Origin: Pseudisothecium myosuroides
Taxonomy: Eukaryota > Streptophyta > Bryopsida > Hypnales > Lembophyllaceae
Length of the DNA: 64,000 nt
Direction: 5' to 3'
Assembly: GCA_951799445.1 (NCBI GenBank)
Contig: OX637295.1
Location: 6,076,001-6,140,000, forward strand
Positions 24,580-37,196 of this stretch are shown one piece after another. Numbering within the stretch: position 1 is the first letter of the stretch; each line of letters begins with the position of its first letter. The position numbers were made by a program, and so were the translations under genes. Below the pieces are notes generated by a model. That model did no database searches, was not told the origin of the DNA, and saw only the letters and a list, made by a program, of their open reading frames with translations.

Positions 24580-27500
24580 TTACCTCCGGTCCGTTTTACC
24601 AGTTCCTCGTTTGCCAGAAAACAAATGCTTTGGCTTTTTGTTGTAATGAACACGATCTGCCTCTCCCTTCCTAGCATCCAAATTCCTTTGCCTCACAGCA
24701 TTCTTACCTATCTGCATTGCCTTAACCTTCTGGGCACTGTCCTTGAATCCTTCACCTGCATCAATTCGTGTAGAATATTGTTTAGGACAGATTGGTGGTA
24801 TTGATCAGAAAGATTCGCCAGCTCTTTGCAACTAATACGAATTGACGCCCAAGTGCCCAAATTGCTTCCGGCAACCAAATAGTTTTAATAAAACGTCGAT
24901 GAGCAAAAACTTCTACAGAATATTCAGAAAATATGGGAGCCCATACAAGGTTCAACATACTGTGAAAGAAAACTGTACCTGGAAGTGCTTCTTTATGTGG
25001 CCGAGATAATGAACGAGTTTTAGAACGGATTCTCTTCTGAGCTTGCTCATCCACTTCCATGTCATCACCGCCTGCCCCTTCAGATCTATCCCGCTTCCTG
25101 CTTCTTGTTCCAGCAGCAGACCTACTCCTTGCTCTATTCACTGCAGCATTAGGGTCCAAGCCCAAGCTTGAAAGATGTCTGCCCATCCTACTAGTATTGA
25201 ATTGTCGTTCTATATCATGCCTCCTAGGCATCACAGGTTTATTATCAGCAGTTTTCTTTTTCGCCCTATGCTCAGCCAACATGAGCCTCTTCTTCCGTCG
25301 AATTGCAGCGAGAGCCTCTGCTTCCTCAGGTGTCATGTCCTGTTCAAAGAGAAACCAAAACAGTTTTTCAGTATGATACCTTCATGTTGACAAAGATCAA
25401 GATAGCACGCACAAAATCAGACTTAAAATAAGTAAATCCTTCAAAAACTGCAAACAAATTGACCTGGTCGCTCATGTCCTCGTCCTCCTCCATTCCCTCT
25501 GCTGCTGCGGCACGCTCATCCTCCTCCCTCTCCAATTCATCTAATCTTTGAAGGATGTCGGCATCAACAAAGTCAGCAATATTGTGCCCATCCATAATCT
25601 CAGGGACGATGTCATCCTTCCAATCGGGATCCAGCAACAAGTAATGCTTGTGCATGTTCGCAGAATACACTCCTGTCATAGCACACATCCACACAAACAC
25701 GCACTCATCAGCCGTTGATGTCATACCTGAAATCCAAACGCATACTGTCCCAGAAAAACACCAATGGATGCATTTGGCTTGCACAGAAATCATGCCAAAA
25801 TGGAGGTAAACATTATCAACATTTCTAAAAAAATAATTGTGAAACTGACGAACCTGCACCACCATTCTCGTTCTCAAGATCTTTCTCCAGTTTCCTCTTG
25901 TTCTCAGCAGCCTTAGCGTCGAGAACTGCCTGGGGAATAACAGGAGGACGTTCTTTCTGATCCCGGAGTTTTGGCACAGCCACGTGAATTCGATTCAGAC
26001 AATCGTTGATCTTCTTTGATTTCATCTTCATGTCCACACGCATCTCCAGCAACTTCTCACATGCAGCATTCTTGACATTGATAATGCCCTCCTCTGTCAT
26101 AGTACTCATGGCCAACATGCAATTCTCCTCATCAGGAGGAGCACCGTCGACGAGACCTGCTCCAATTCTAGCAGCTTCTTTCCTTATCCCCTCAATAAGC
26201 TTCCTATCAGACTCTGGAAGCGTCTCAAATGGCTGCAAATCGGTCTTGTTGCAGGCGATAATCACTGGTTTGTTGGCGAACAGCATTTTGATTGAATGAA
26301 ACAGCGCTACTTGCTGGGCAATGGTGAAGCCACAATTGCCAGAGAGATCAATCACAAAAAGAACTGCAGCTCTGAGATGCGACAGGGCTGTGATACCCAT
26401 CATCTCAATCACGTTACACTCTTCCAAAGGACGATCCAATAGACCGGGAGTGTCAATCACCTACACAATACAAATGCATTTTTAGCACAAAATGCGCCGA
26501 TAGCAAATAACTGACAATCATTTGACAACGCCCTGAGAAGGAAATGCTGGAACTAGAAACGCACTTTTAAATAAAATGTGATGAAAGGTCTACCTGCCAC
26601 CGCATATACTTGTAATCGGTGTGACCTACAAACAGAGACTTCGTGGTGAACGCATACGGCTGCACATCTACATCAGCGCGCGTAATTTTGTTGATGAAAC
26701 TGCTCTTTCCGACATTGGGAGAGCCACAGATCAAGATAGTTCGAGTGTTGGGATCGATAGAGGGCAACCTTGACAAATGCTTGCGGACATATTCCAGGTA
26801 AGCCAGACTAGGGCTAACACGCTTCATATGCGTGCACATCCTACCCAACGCTGCTTTCTTCAAAATCTTGCACCTGAAAAAGCAAACTCCAATTCAGCTA
26901 ACGTCGTCCTAAACCCCCTAGGCAATTGATAATGACCTCGTCCTAGAACCGCTAAACAATTGATATAAGAATCTTACTTACAATCCGGAAGTCAAATAAC
27001 TTGAAAATGCGTAGCAACAAGATTCCAAATAGCCCTAAACCCTAAAATCGGCAAGCATTTGCAACAATACCGCTAGATATGTTCCGTGAGTCTGCATGAT
27101 TTAATAAGAGCACATAGCCCTAAACCCTAAACCCGACAAGCGCTCGAAATAAAGCCCGGAGATGAATGCTTCGAGCATCACAGCTACAAAAACTGTAGCC
27201 ACAGGCGTAGTAACAAACCATTTCCAAACCCTAAAACCGCAAAAAAGAAAAATGCAACCCTAACCACCACCACCCCCAAAAAAACGTTAGTCGAAAGTCC
27301 GCACCTGTAGAGCGAGTCCCCGTACTTCAACAAGCGCACGTAATCCTTGGAGACTTTTTCAATCACGTTCCTTGCGGTGTTGAGCTGCCCAAGCGCCAGC
27401 TTGTAATGGTCCCTGTTGTACAGCTGATTCATGAGCTCCCCGTAGAACGGATGGATGTCATCAAGGCGCGGGAAGTCCTCCAAGATGGTGGAAATCTTCT

Positions 27501-27678
27501 CGTGGAAGTTGGTCTGCGTGAACTTGACCTTGCGCATGTAGAACTGCCGGAGTCGGTTGATGGCGTAGCCCTTGTGCACCACCGTGGGCGTCTGGCGCTG
27601 CGTCCGGGACAGGATGATGTCCACGAACTCCTTGCCCGTCGGCACCACCGTAATCCGCTTGAAATTGTGGTGCACCAT
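24580..27678 (-). CDS. NOG1: NOG1 nucleolar GTP-binding protein (60S biogenesis)
   Basis: Six exons on the minus strand (27305-27678, 26594-26873, 25854-26460, 25464-25672, 24979-25339, 24580-24755) join in frame to 668 residues, the normal plant length. NOG1 is an Obg/Nog-type GTPase that associates with pre-60S particles in the nucleolus. The family start [20 protein letters not shown] is intact. G motifs are GSPNVGKS at about 175-182 (the family often has GYPNVGKS), DTPG at 221-224 and NKTD at 289-292. The [19 protein letters not shown] switch region is present. The C-terminal part has [33 protein letters not shown] and a basic RSRS-rich stretch, ending [14 protein letters not shown]. The start was chosen by alignment to the family. 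All introns are GT-AG. Confidence 0.96.
27039..27135 (-). promoter_or_regulatory. Telo-box cluster in NOG1 first intron
   Basis: CCCTAAACCCTAAA occurs near 27040 and 27119, and CCAAACCCTAAAACC near 27224, within intron 1 of NOG1. In plants, AAACCCTAA telo-boxes near the 5' end are known from ribosomal-protein and ribosome-assembly genes, so they fit the gene they sit in. Whether they act here is inferred. Confidence 0.5.
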
Positions 27679-27857
27679 GGCTGCTAATTGCGTCCGGGGA
27701 GCCCCAAGCTCGGGCTGTCTGGGGTGAGATCGAAAGAGGACGCAGCAGACGGCACTGCAAACGAGAAGAAGGAGGCGCCACAAGAAGAGGGCCACAACAA
27801 CGAAGGAGACGGGGCTCTTTAGGGCAGAGACACAAGGGTTCCCTTTCAGTTAGGGAA

Positions 27858-27918
27858 CGTTCCCATGATGTGTTCCCATGGTGTGTTCCCATGATGCTGC
27901 GTTCCCATGATGTGGGAT
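27858..27918 (+). repeat. Short tandem repeat upstream of NOG1
   Basis: GTTCCCATGATGT is repeated four times with small variations (27858-27915), about 180 bases upstream of the NOG1 start codon. It lies where the leader or core promoter of this minus-strand gene should be. Confidence 0.7.
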
Positions 27919-28099
27919 GGATCGGACGGCTCGCAAGTGCTGTGGCAAGCGATGAAATAATTTTGGCTTGCTTGTTGGTCACGCAATGTCAACGCTAAGT
28001 TAGGGCAGGACCACCCATAGCTGATCACTTAAGCAATTTTAAGACACATCGTGAGCAGTATAAGGCAAATAAAATTTTGCTATAGAAGAAGATAGGAAA

Positions 28100-28330
28100 T
28101 TGATTGGTATTGCAAATTTTTCAGGAGTTCTAATTTCCAAAATTGAAATTACTGTGATTTTTGGAAGTCAAGAAAGTTGTGTCCGGATCAATAGCCAATA
28201 TTTAAACTCTTCTAATTCCAATCAGAGAGTAACTACTTTCCGGCTCGCTACTTCCTATTTTCTTGCTCACTACTTTGGGACATGTGTAATATTGTTACAA
28301 ACCTTTAGTAATAGACTCTAAATTCAAACA
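28100..28330 (+). repeat. Dispersed repeat shared with 45.98 kb
   Basis: Blocks such as AAATTGAAATTACT(G/A)TGA(A)TTTTTGGAAG, CCAATRTTTRRACTCTTC and TTGGGACATGTGT occur in the same order at 45985-46170. The intervening sequence is diverged, so the copies are old. The short open frame over it (28100-28321) is not supported as a gene. Confidence 0.55.
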
Positions 28331-29389
28331 CTAAATATACTTATTACAAGAACATTTCATAAGGAGTCTAGAACCACTTGACTATAGAGAAAGGTCAATG
28401 CCACAAAGAGAGTCTCTTCACCCCCAAGCTCCGTCTTATATAATAGAGATTATCAATAAAGACTATTAGTTTTTAAGATAGACTAGCACTTCTTTTACCT
28501 TTAGCTTTCTATCCTTGACTCTATCTAAGAACATCTACTAAAATAAAAGTTCTAGTTATACTTCTCCAATCATATCCTATCCAAATCATTTCTTATTCAA
28601 ATTTTAATCTTCTACTTCGAGTTCCCTAATTCCAAGTTCTAAGACACTTGTCTTTATTAGGAAGTTGTCTAACTCCAATGCACTAGTCATCCACACGGAG
28701 TTGTCTAACTCTACTACATAATCCATCGTTTAGAAATATCTATCTTCACTCTAGTGCCCTTGTCATCCAACTGAAGTTTTCTAATTCCAGTATACAAATC
28801 CACCATTTGAAGATGTCTATCTGCAAGCAATCTTTGTTTATCCTCTAATGTTAAATAATTATATATATCAAAAACATTTCTTTTTGCAATTTATGGAGTG
28901 AAAAATTAAAAAAACAAAATTTTGGGGTCAAATTTTAGTCAATTAGATCTCAATCAATAAAAATCCAAAATTCATGAAACTCGTAACATGTGATTTTTGT
29001 CAAGATGTACATTCTTCCTATAAAAAGAAATGGGACATTTTGACTTCTCGCAAACTGAAGTTTTTTTTTCCATAGAAATTTCATTCAATTAATAATAGGT
29101 CTAAATGTAGTCCATTTAAAGTAAAATTACACATGAGGGTAGAATTCCTTTTGTACATCAACATGTCTAAATTTCACTTCATAATTCTAATTTCTCAATT
29201 TATGAGAGCGATTTTTAGAGTGGCCAACTACTTTTGGGAGTCACTGTATGGTTTTGTGTAGATCAATGCAGGTAGATTGAAATGGGTAGACCAAGTTGGG
29301 TGATGGATGTCTCGACATAAACCAGTCTTATGAAGTTGGCTATGAAGGGCGAATTAATCCCTAGTAAAAAATACAAGAATTTTTGTATT
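28331..29389. other. Intergenic with a degenerate tandem array
   Basis: Around 28600-28830 a motif like GTTGTCTAACTCCA...CACTAGTCATCCACAC is repeated three to four times in degenerate form. The remainder is AT-rich without recognisable genes. Confidence 0.4.
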
Positions 29390-30190
29390 TGTCATACATT
29401 GGCTCTCATAAGTTTTGGTACACTTCAAAGATTGCTATAACTAATTGAAAATTTCAATTTTTCCAACAAATTTTAGATGTGTTGAAGAATATATAATATT
29501 CTTGTGTTAAATGATTGTTTTCAATTTTTCAATTTTTTTTTTATACTTCCTATAATTTATTAGTAAAAATTTATTAGTGAAAAAATCTTTTAATACAAGT
29601 ATAGTACATACTTTTAAGGATTTTTTTGTAAGTGGAATGAGAATTGTTTTTAGATTTTTTTGGTAAGAATTCCTCAAACTTTGAAATTTTATTGAGTGAA
29701 ATTTTACTGCCTAAAATATGACTCCAAATTTTTATATTTATTAATATTCACCCCAAAAATCTCCAAAAAATCATGAACTATAATATATAAACATTTAATA
29801 TATTTCAAATTTTCCACATTTTTTGGAGATTTTTAGAGTGAATAATAATAAATGTAAGAATTTAGAATTATACTTCAGTCAGTAATATTTCACTCAATAA
29901 AATTTCAAAGTTTGAGGAATTTTTACCAAAAAATTCTAAATAAAATTATCATTTCACTTATTGAAAAAACTTTTAAAAAATGTACTTATATTAAAAAAAA
30001 TTCACTAATATATTTGAATAATCATAGAAAATGTCAAAAAGGTTTTCTAAAATTATAAGAAATCATTTTATACAAGTGTGTTACTTATACTTCAACATGT
30101 CCAAAATTTGTTGGAAAAATTTAAATTTTCAATTAGTTATGGCAATTTCTGAAGTATACAAATACTTATGAGAGCCTTTGCCATACATGA
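29390..30190. repeat. 800-bp near-palindrome
   Basis: Two inverted arms of about 390 bases meet near 29785 with little or no spacer. Outer ends match as GGCTCTCATAAGT with the complement ACTTATGAGAGCC, and inner ends as TCTCCAAAAAAT with ATTTTTTGGAGA. Arms show moderate divergence and small indels. There is no coding capacity. It looks like a foldback transposon. Confidence 0.75.
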
Positions 30191-31345
30191 ATTATTTGCA
30201 AATGCAACTAGAGGCTCCAAATTAGGAAGGAGAGGTGATGAATATAGAACTAACATAGCATAAAATAGGATTTTTTTAAAACAATTATCCTATAGAACAC
30301 AAAATTCACCCTACATGGCCCACTTTATGAGATGGGTTTAGCATCCTGCTATCTAAAACCAGTTGTTGACTTTTCAACGCTCATGTGGCACCGTCCCATC
30401 GGCAACCCGTCACCATTGCCATCACAAGTTGCAACTCATAACCTTCTTTCCTTTCAACTTGCTTCCTACACCCTTGGATCATGAAGATCAAAGGTTCTGA
30501 TTGAAAAATGTACAACCGGTTATGTACAATAACCTAACCGACGCTAGCGCGGCTCATCGGTTATCTAATACATATCCGTCTGCCTATATCTGCCTGAACA
30601 CATCCGGCTGACCATATCCGGTCTTCCATATCCGTCTTCTCTTATTGGTCAGGGTATTGGTCAGGGTATCATCGACCTTGGAGGGCTTGGAAGGTTTTTC
30701 CGCCTCATGTGTGTTTGGGCTTCTCTGCCACAATTTCCTCAGCTCGCTTGTGTGGATTTGATGGTAATCTTGAGAATTTAGGTTTCTGCTGTGTGTTTTG
30801 AATTCCGGGTTGTGGATTGTCGGGTCTCTGAGTACTTTCGTTTTCTAGTTGATTAGTGGCTTCCCTTTAATTTTCTGAGGTGGACGAGTGTGGAATCCAG
30901 TGTGTGCTGATACTTGCGCTTGGATTGCATGCCACAATCCGTGTGTTCCAATTGTGAATCCAACTTGGATGTGCTTTGTAAGAATGCGGGCAATGTTTGT
31001 GATTCTAGGGACGTTCTTAGATGTGTGAGGGTGCTTGAGATCTTCTATGCAGATACCTCAGTGCATTTTGCACTTCATACTTTCTGTTTTCCTCTGGAAG
31101 GAATTCCCAAACCTATCAGTATTGAATTATGAACTGTTGTTCTAAAACCTATGAGTGTTGAATAATGAACCGTTGTTCTGTAGACAGCGTGAGATCACAA
31201 TCTACTCTGACACTTTAGTTTGTGGGATTGTCTGCAGCCGGAGCGACCTCATCTAGCATTTCCCCTTTTCGATGGTGGATTTGAGCTGCAATGACATTGC
31301 CTGCTAGTCTTGGAATGACATTGTCGATTTAGACTTTTGAAAGCT
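30191..31345 (+). promoter_or_regulatory. Upstream region and leader of cysteinyl-tRNA synthetase gene
   Basis: Sequence becomes less AT-rich from about 30.5 kb. It holds clustered 'ATATCCGKCT' motifs at 30580-30640, a doubled TTGGTCAGGGTA at 30646-30670, and a tandem duplication of about 37 bases at 31109-31181 (AAACCTATSAGTRTTGAATWATGAAC...GTTGTTCT). No TATA box stands out. The frame at 30914-31132 is not linked to the gene. Confidence 0.4.
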
Positions 31346-34300
31346 ATGGCCATGGCCGCTCGCATGATGAGTTGCTGCAGCACAGCGCTTCTGTCCCGAG
31401 CCGTGGTCATCAGGCCTCATTGTATTCATCGTCATGTCGGGGTCGGGGTGTCTATGTATGGAGCAGAGTTACGTCAAGAGAAGGCGCGAATCCAGCAACA
31501 CAGAACGATATGTTGTTCCAGCGCTAGCAGCCCTAATAATGCGACTGAAGTGCAGATTCAGTTGTACAATACCATGAAGAGACAGAAAGAGTTTTTTCGG
31601 CCCCTTGTGCCAGGGAAAGTGAGCATGTATGTGTGCGGCGTGACTTCTTACGACTATAGTCACATCGGCCACGCTCGTGTATACGTCGCCTTTGATGTCC
31701 TTTTCCGGTGAGAGAATAGGACTTGACCTAATCTGCTTCTGCTGCACATGATTCGTAATCTGAATTTCAAATGGATTGTGAATTTGGTTGTTGGACTGGA
31801 TCAGGTACTTGAAGAGCGTAGGCTTCGACGTGACTTATGTGCGAAACTTTACTGACATCGATGATAAGGTAGGCTTGTTTGTTATGTTTCTGCTCCCCCT
31901 AACCCTATTCTTGATTTTTTCTGTCTCGATGTTGTGAAATAACATTTTTCTGAGCAGGTTATTATGGAAAATCAGCAGTTGGGAACCCCCTCAAAGTGCA
32001 TGGTCTTCCGGAAAACCTAGCGGCTTCAAACCCTGCTTATTGTGACACTATTGAAAGCAGTTTCGAACATAAACCCTGGCGGTTGTAATAGGGCTAGGTT
32101 TAGTGGAACAGCTCTAGGGGTGGATTTTAGTAGTGAATACCTTTATACTAGAATGTGAGTGTTTTGAATTCTTGACCTGGCTATGCAGATCATAAATAGG
32201 GCGAATGAGTTGGGAGAAGATCCCGTAGAACTGAGTCGAAGATTTTGTGAAGAGTTTCAAGTGGACATGGAACTGCTGAGGTGCCTGCCACCGAGTGTGG
32301 AGCCTCGTGTAACCGACCACATCCCGCAAATTATAAAAATGATATCCAAGGTTAGTTTTGTGGTTTGGGGGCTTATGTAGGCGATGGAGTGGATGGAGTT
32401 TTGGAAATTTGACACTAATTTGTGTAAATCCTGTATTGTAGATCATCGAAAACGGAAATGGGTATGTGATGGACGGCGGAGACGTGTACTTCGCAGTAGA
32501 CACCCTTCCAACGTATGGATCCTTGTCAGGAAGGAAGCAAGAGGAGAATCGGGCAGGAGAGCGTGTGACGGTCGACAATCGGAAGCAAAACCCTGCAGAC
32601 TTCGCTCTTTGGAAGGTCAGCGCCCTTGCAAGTGGTGAGAAAAACAGTCCTTTTTGTCAATTTTCTAATGGAATTTGGTATTGATTCTCAAGTTTTTATT
32701 TTCATTCAGGAACCCCCTTTGTGATTGGGTTGGGAGGTCCAAAAGAAACTGTGGTCTTTGTCCATTTAACCTAAGTGCCCAAATGGCCAAAGTGGATGCT
32801 TCCATATCTTTTGGAGTCCCAATTAATCATTCAGAAAACTTCATGTTATAGAAATGTCTCAACTAAAAGAAGGTATCATGTCTTACAATTTTAAACAATA
32901 GAACACTTTTTGAAAGTTACTATAATCGACTGTTGTTTTCCAAAGTGGATTTTCTATTTTTATCTTGGACAATTAGGGGTTAATGACTCTTTGGGGTTCA
33001 ATCTCTTTGTGTCCGGATTTGGTTACTGAAGATTGCTTGAATTATTGCTCTGCAGAGTACAAAACCAGGAGAGCCAGCTTGGGACAGTCCTTGGGGTTCT
33101 GGACGCCCGGGCTGGCACATTGAATGCAGTGCAATGAGTGCGGAACATTTAGGTTATAAATTTGATATTCATGGTGGTGGAATGGATTTGATTTTTCCTC
33201 ATCACGAGAACGAAATAGCCCAGAGTTGTGCTGCATGCGCGGAAAGTCGAATCAGCTATTGGTTGCACAACGGTTTCGTGACTGTGGATTCGGAGAAGAT
33301 GTCGAAGTCACTCGGAAACTTCTTCACCATTCGTGAGGTATGTGTGACAACCAGTTTTCAAAGTGATCCAAGATATTTAGAGAGCCTATCCAAGCGTTAG
33401 AGCTTTCTCTGTTCCGACTCAAGGTGGTGTTAGCGCTGCTTTATTCCAAAAGACTCTTTATATTTTCATGTCCAAATTTCTGTCTTTTGCATCTTCTGGG
33501 CTCTTCATAATTTCTGTTCCATCTGACCTTGAGATTGAGTTAAAAGTTTACGAATCCTTTCTCTGCTTTGGCATCCATTCCACTTATACAACCTTCAGTA
33601 TTCCATCCACTGTGCTTTAACATGGTATTTAAAGCTAGACAGTAGATGGCGGTCCACGTTCTCTTTCAATATCTTTGATGTACATCCTTGTTTAAAACCT
33701 GCTTAACAAGAATTTCTGCTTGATGTGCTCTTTTCAAAAGCTATATACATTTTTGATAAATTCAGTGTAGTCGAAACCTAATTCTAATAGTGCAAGTGGT
33801 GATCTTGGATGAAGGTGCTGGAGCTCTACCACCCTCTGGCATTGCGTTGGTTTTTGCTGGGCACCCACTATAGATCCCCTGTGAATTATTCCAAGCGGCA
33901 GCTGGAGGTGGCATCGGACCGCATATTTTACCTCTTTCAGGTGGAGTTTCCAGCATCTTTTTCTTAGGCAATGCCGGGCTTTAAAACCAAGTGCTTTCCT
34001 GGCGTTGTAATACATTGCAAACCCTCACCTTCATAATTCTCTCCTTTCTTGGAAATCCTTACCCCTTAAGTGCTCAGCTAAAATATAGCAACACATTGGA
34101 AGGTCATAGCCTCTTGTACTAACTCAAACAGATTTCTATCATTCAATAATGTAGGGTATGGTTTTTCTTTGTATTGGCACAAATGTTACCTCCTTGAAGC
34201 TTCCTAAATGATCCATGGAAGTGGCTGCTTTGGGCCATTTGGGCACTTAGGGGTTACGATTGTTGGGTTGTGTAGGGCTGTATTCTACCTCTTGTAAGTC

Positions 34301-35613
34301 TGGCTTAACGATGTTATCTATGGATAGGCACTTGCGGACTGTGAACAGGTTTTAAGTGAGCAAGACAACAAAGAGGCTAGCGGTAACGCTTCCAAGGAAG
34401 CTACCGAGCTCGCCGAGAGCTTCAAGGTCACTTTCAAGTCATCAATGGCCGATGATTTGCACACCCCTGTTGTCGTCGCAGCTTTTTCAGATCCCTTGAA
34501 GTTCATGAATAATCTCCTGCATACTCGCAAGGTATGAGCATTTTGTTCCTCCTTTAGACACGTTTCTTCTTAAATGTAGTCATTTGTGCCACATAGTTAG
34601 AGTCTCATTATCCTACAACATACATTACCCTTTTTTAAAAGGAGTTTCTAACACTGCAAGAGGCACGGTGTCCAAGATGCTCCGACCCTCTCAAATCTTT
34701 TTTCTTTGACACACATCACCTTCCGTCTTGGGTTCAAGACTTTTGGATAATAAAGCACTTCCATAGCTCCCTGGCTGTATTTCCTATATTCGCTGGCAAA
34801 TAAGCAATAGTAAAATACTGTTGCACACCATATTCAGCTGAGTCGATCGAATCCAAACCATATCTTGTTTTTTCAGATGCCGTCATATGAACAGATGGGT
34901 TCATTCATAGAACTACTTCCGTAGTCAGTCTCAACTACTTTATTCTCAATAATCATTTTATTTTTGTTTCTTCAGGGCCGCAAAGATAAATCCCGTCTGG
35001 CATCACTACAGTTGCTCATGAGCGAAATCCAGGGAGCTATGAATATTCTCGGATTTCAAGTCCCTAGCTACTCCAAGGTACTGCACCAGCCGCCCAACCC
35101 CATGGATGAGTGTTTTATGATCTACTGCATATCACATTTCGTAGTTTGTACCGTCTAGAAGGGTCTCATTGCTTCTATGTCAATTTTTATGGCAAATACC
35201 ACAATCTTTTTGGCTATTAGAGACACCTCATTCAAAGCGACGGTGCTGAGCTGCTGACCTTGTTTCAGTGAATAAGTAGGGTGAATCTAATGAAAAGGTC
35301 ATGAATTAAGCCTTTTTTAGTGGTTCAATCGTGAATCGGAAATAGTGTTTAATTTGATGATAAGTTTGCGGTTGCCTTTTGCCAGATACTGGACGAAGTT
35401 AAAGGACTAGCTTTGAAGAGAGCAGGACTGAGTATGGATGATCTTACAGCTCGGTTTCTAGAGAGAGCTGCTGCTCGAAATGCGAAAGACTATGCACGGT
35501 CAGACCAAATTAGATTAGAATTAGCAGCTGTAGGTATTGCCTTGATGGATGGGGGCGATGGCACATTGTGGCGCCCTGCTGCCGTCAATGAAGAGCATCT
35601 TCAAACTGCATAG
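31346..35613 (+). CDS. SYCO: Cysteinyl-tRNA synthetase, organellar type
   Basis: Nine exons join in frame to 567 residues: 31346-31707, 31805-31868, 32189-32350, 32442-32615, 33056-33337, 33815-33940, 34328-34531, 34976-35077 and 35386-35613. This class I enzyme charges tRNA-Cys. Visible motifs are the zinc-ligand Cys in [10 protein letters not shown] (C97), the HIGH signature HIGH at 106-109, a Rossmann continuation ([11 protein letters not shown]), WHIECSAM (C278), [10 protein letters not shown] (H303, E307) and KMSKS at 335-339. About 65 N-terminal residues rich in Ala, Ser and Arg precede the catalytic core and fit a plastid or mitochondrial transit peptide. Arabidopsis organellar SYCO has similar length (about 563). 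The start is the first of two adjacent ATGs (31346). Confidence 0.95.
32740..32860 (+). repeat. Dispersed intronic repeat, plus copy
   Basis: The core CCTAAGTGCCCAAATGGCC-AAAGT followed by CTTCCATATCTWTWGGAGT also occurs in the last-but-one intron of the permease gene (about 2675-2720), and inverted in a later intron of this gene (34195-34260). It lies in the intron between 32615 and 33056. Confidence 0.65.
34190..34260 (-). repeat. Dispersed intronic repeat, minus copy
   Basis: This is the reverse complement of the 32.74-kb repeat core, in the intron between 33940 and 34328. Two exons (33056-33337 and 33815-33940) therefore lie between oppositely oriented copies. Confidence 0.6.
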
Positions 35614-36898
35614 TTGAACTAATTTTATTCAACCCAATTAGTTTCAATCATTTTTCTGCTTAAATAAAATTTAGTCCGGAAGTGGACTACTTGGTTTTAA
35701 ATATTTTTGCATTTTCAATTTCCTTCGATCATTAGTCATGCTCTAAAATCATGCAAAACTCTACAAGATTGAGCTGTTCGCTTCCAGGTTCGTGAATCCC
35801 TTCTCTTAGCTCGACGTAAAATTCCCTGGACTAATGCTGCCGAAACTCGCTATAGAAAACTGCACTTAGCAACGTGTTATGGCAGAACTTTTAAATGACG
35901 GGAGTGACCACAGGTGTTTGAGCTTCAGACGGACGAGCATACTGATTTATTCTGTTAGTGACTGCAAAATTAGAGTCCCTACAAAATTAATGTCATCACC
36001 AAAAAAATTATTTTGTGGAAGTTAACCCTTGAATGTCAAGGCGGATGTTTTGCATCCAATGAATGACACATAATCTCCTGGCTATGTAGGATAGAAGTGC
36101 AACTATTTATCCTCGGAATTTTGTTATGAAAAGGAGAGCTCTTCTACATTAGTTTGACTTCCAATGAGTGCTTTTACTATTTCTTAAGCTTTGGTAATGA
36201 AAAGGGATGGAGGGTCACCCCTTCGTTTAATACAACATAGAGATATTTCAACTTGTTGTTATTGTTATATGCACTAAGATAAGGTTGGACCACCCATTAC
36301 CTAGTACTAAGCATGGGTCCCTGACTTGTAATGTGCCAGGTAAAATGGTTTATCTTTCTACTCGGGAAAAATTTCCATCGCACTCAACTGCTCACCATAT
36401 GTTCTACAGTTGCTTAAGTGATTAGGTATAGGTGGTCAATGTAGTTGGTTGTCAATCCTGTCAGGAGTATACTTGAATTTTACAATGAATACTCCTAACC
36501 TTTGTTCTTTGTACAAAGTGCGAGCATGATATACCTTTGGGAACCTCTCAAAAAATCAAATATTACCTTTCTCACTAAAATATAAAAGCTTCCAATAGTT
36601 AACCTTTAATATTGTCTGTGAAAAAATTTAAAACGGTCAAAAGAATTTAATTGCCTACACCAAAATGAGCTCAAAACTTTGAATTGACTATATATGGTCA
36701 GTTAGGCAGTTAGGACTTAACAACCATGGTATTTCAATTGAATGTTACTATTCTAGTACTTATATCAAGAATATAAAACCAACTTGGTTTGGGGTTGGAA
36801 TAACAATATTCAAATTCAATAATGACACCCATGCCCAATATTTGTTTAGACTGTTTAAATTACACCTTTTCATTTAAAATACCACGGCTATGGGTCAT
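35614..36898. other. 3' region of synthetase gene and repeat 'Y'
   Basis: The synthetase 3' UTR should begin here. About 36045-36230 is a copy of dispersed repeat 'Y' (blocks: ATAGAAGTG, ATCCTCGGAATTTT, CTACATTAGTTTGACTTCCAATGAGT), also found around the CACTA insertion (37.69/40.40 kb) and inverted at 56.48-56.72 kb. Nothing else is recognised. Confidence 0.5.
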
Positions 36899-37196
36899 CA
36901 TTACAAGAAGTTTCAGCCCTCGAAGGGTTCATGAGTTTTGAACCCCCCTCGGTGCAATTGTAGAAAAAATAAAAATAAAAAATTATGTTTTATTTTTAAA
37001 AATTTGGTACTAATGTGGCACTATTGGTGCCATGTCAGCGCCACGTCATAATTTTTTATTTTTAAAATATTTTGTTAAAAAATAAATATTAAAAAAATAA
37101 AAAAATAATTTTGTAATAATTTTGTAATTGCACCGCAAGGGTGCCAAAAATGAATTGTGTTAATAGCCTCTTTTAGGGCTGAAACTTCTTCTAATG
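36899..37196. mobile_element. MITE with CATTA..AAGAAG termini (CACTA-like), copy 1
   Basis: Inverted ends CATTA(C/G)AAGAAGTTTCAG and onward to CCCT run about 22 bp, and a second inverted pair (CGGTGCAATT/AATTGCACCG) lies inside. A sister copy is at 45479-45772. The ends resemble CACTA-superfamily termini (CACTACAAGAA) with one change, but I see no matching 3-bp target duplication, so the superfamily is uncertain. Confidence 0.65.

Noticed and set aside
27039..27135. Interstitial telomere or chromosome end
   Set aside because: Only isolated double CCCTAAA units occur, in a gene intron; a telomeric tract would have long arrays.
27406..27982. Open frames opposite to and out of frame with the first NOG1 exon
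   Set aside because: They are shadow frames of the GC-richer NOG1 exon; the NOG1 frame is fixed by strong family similarity.
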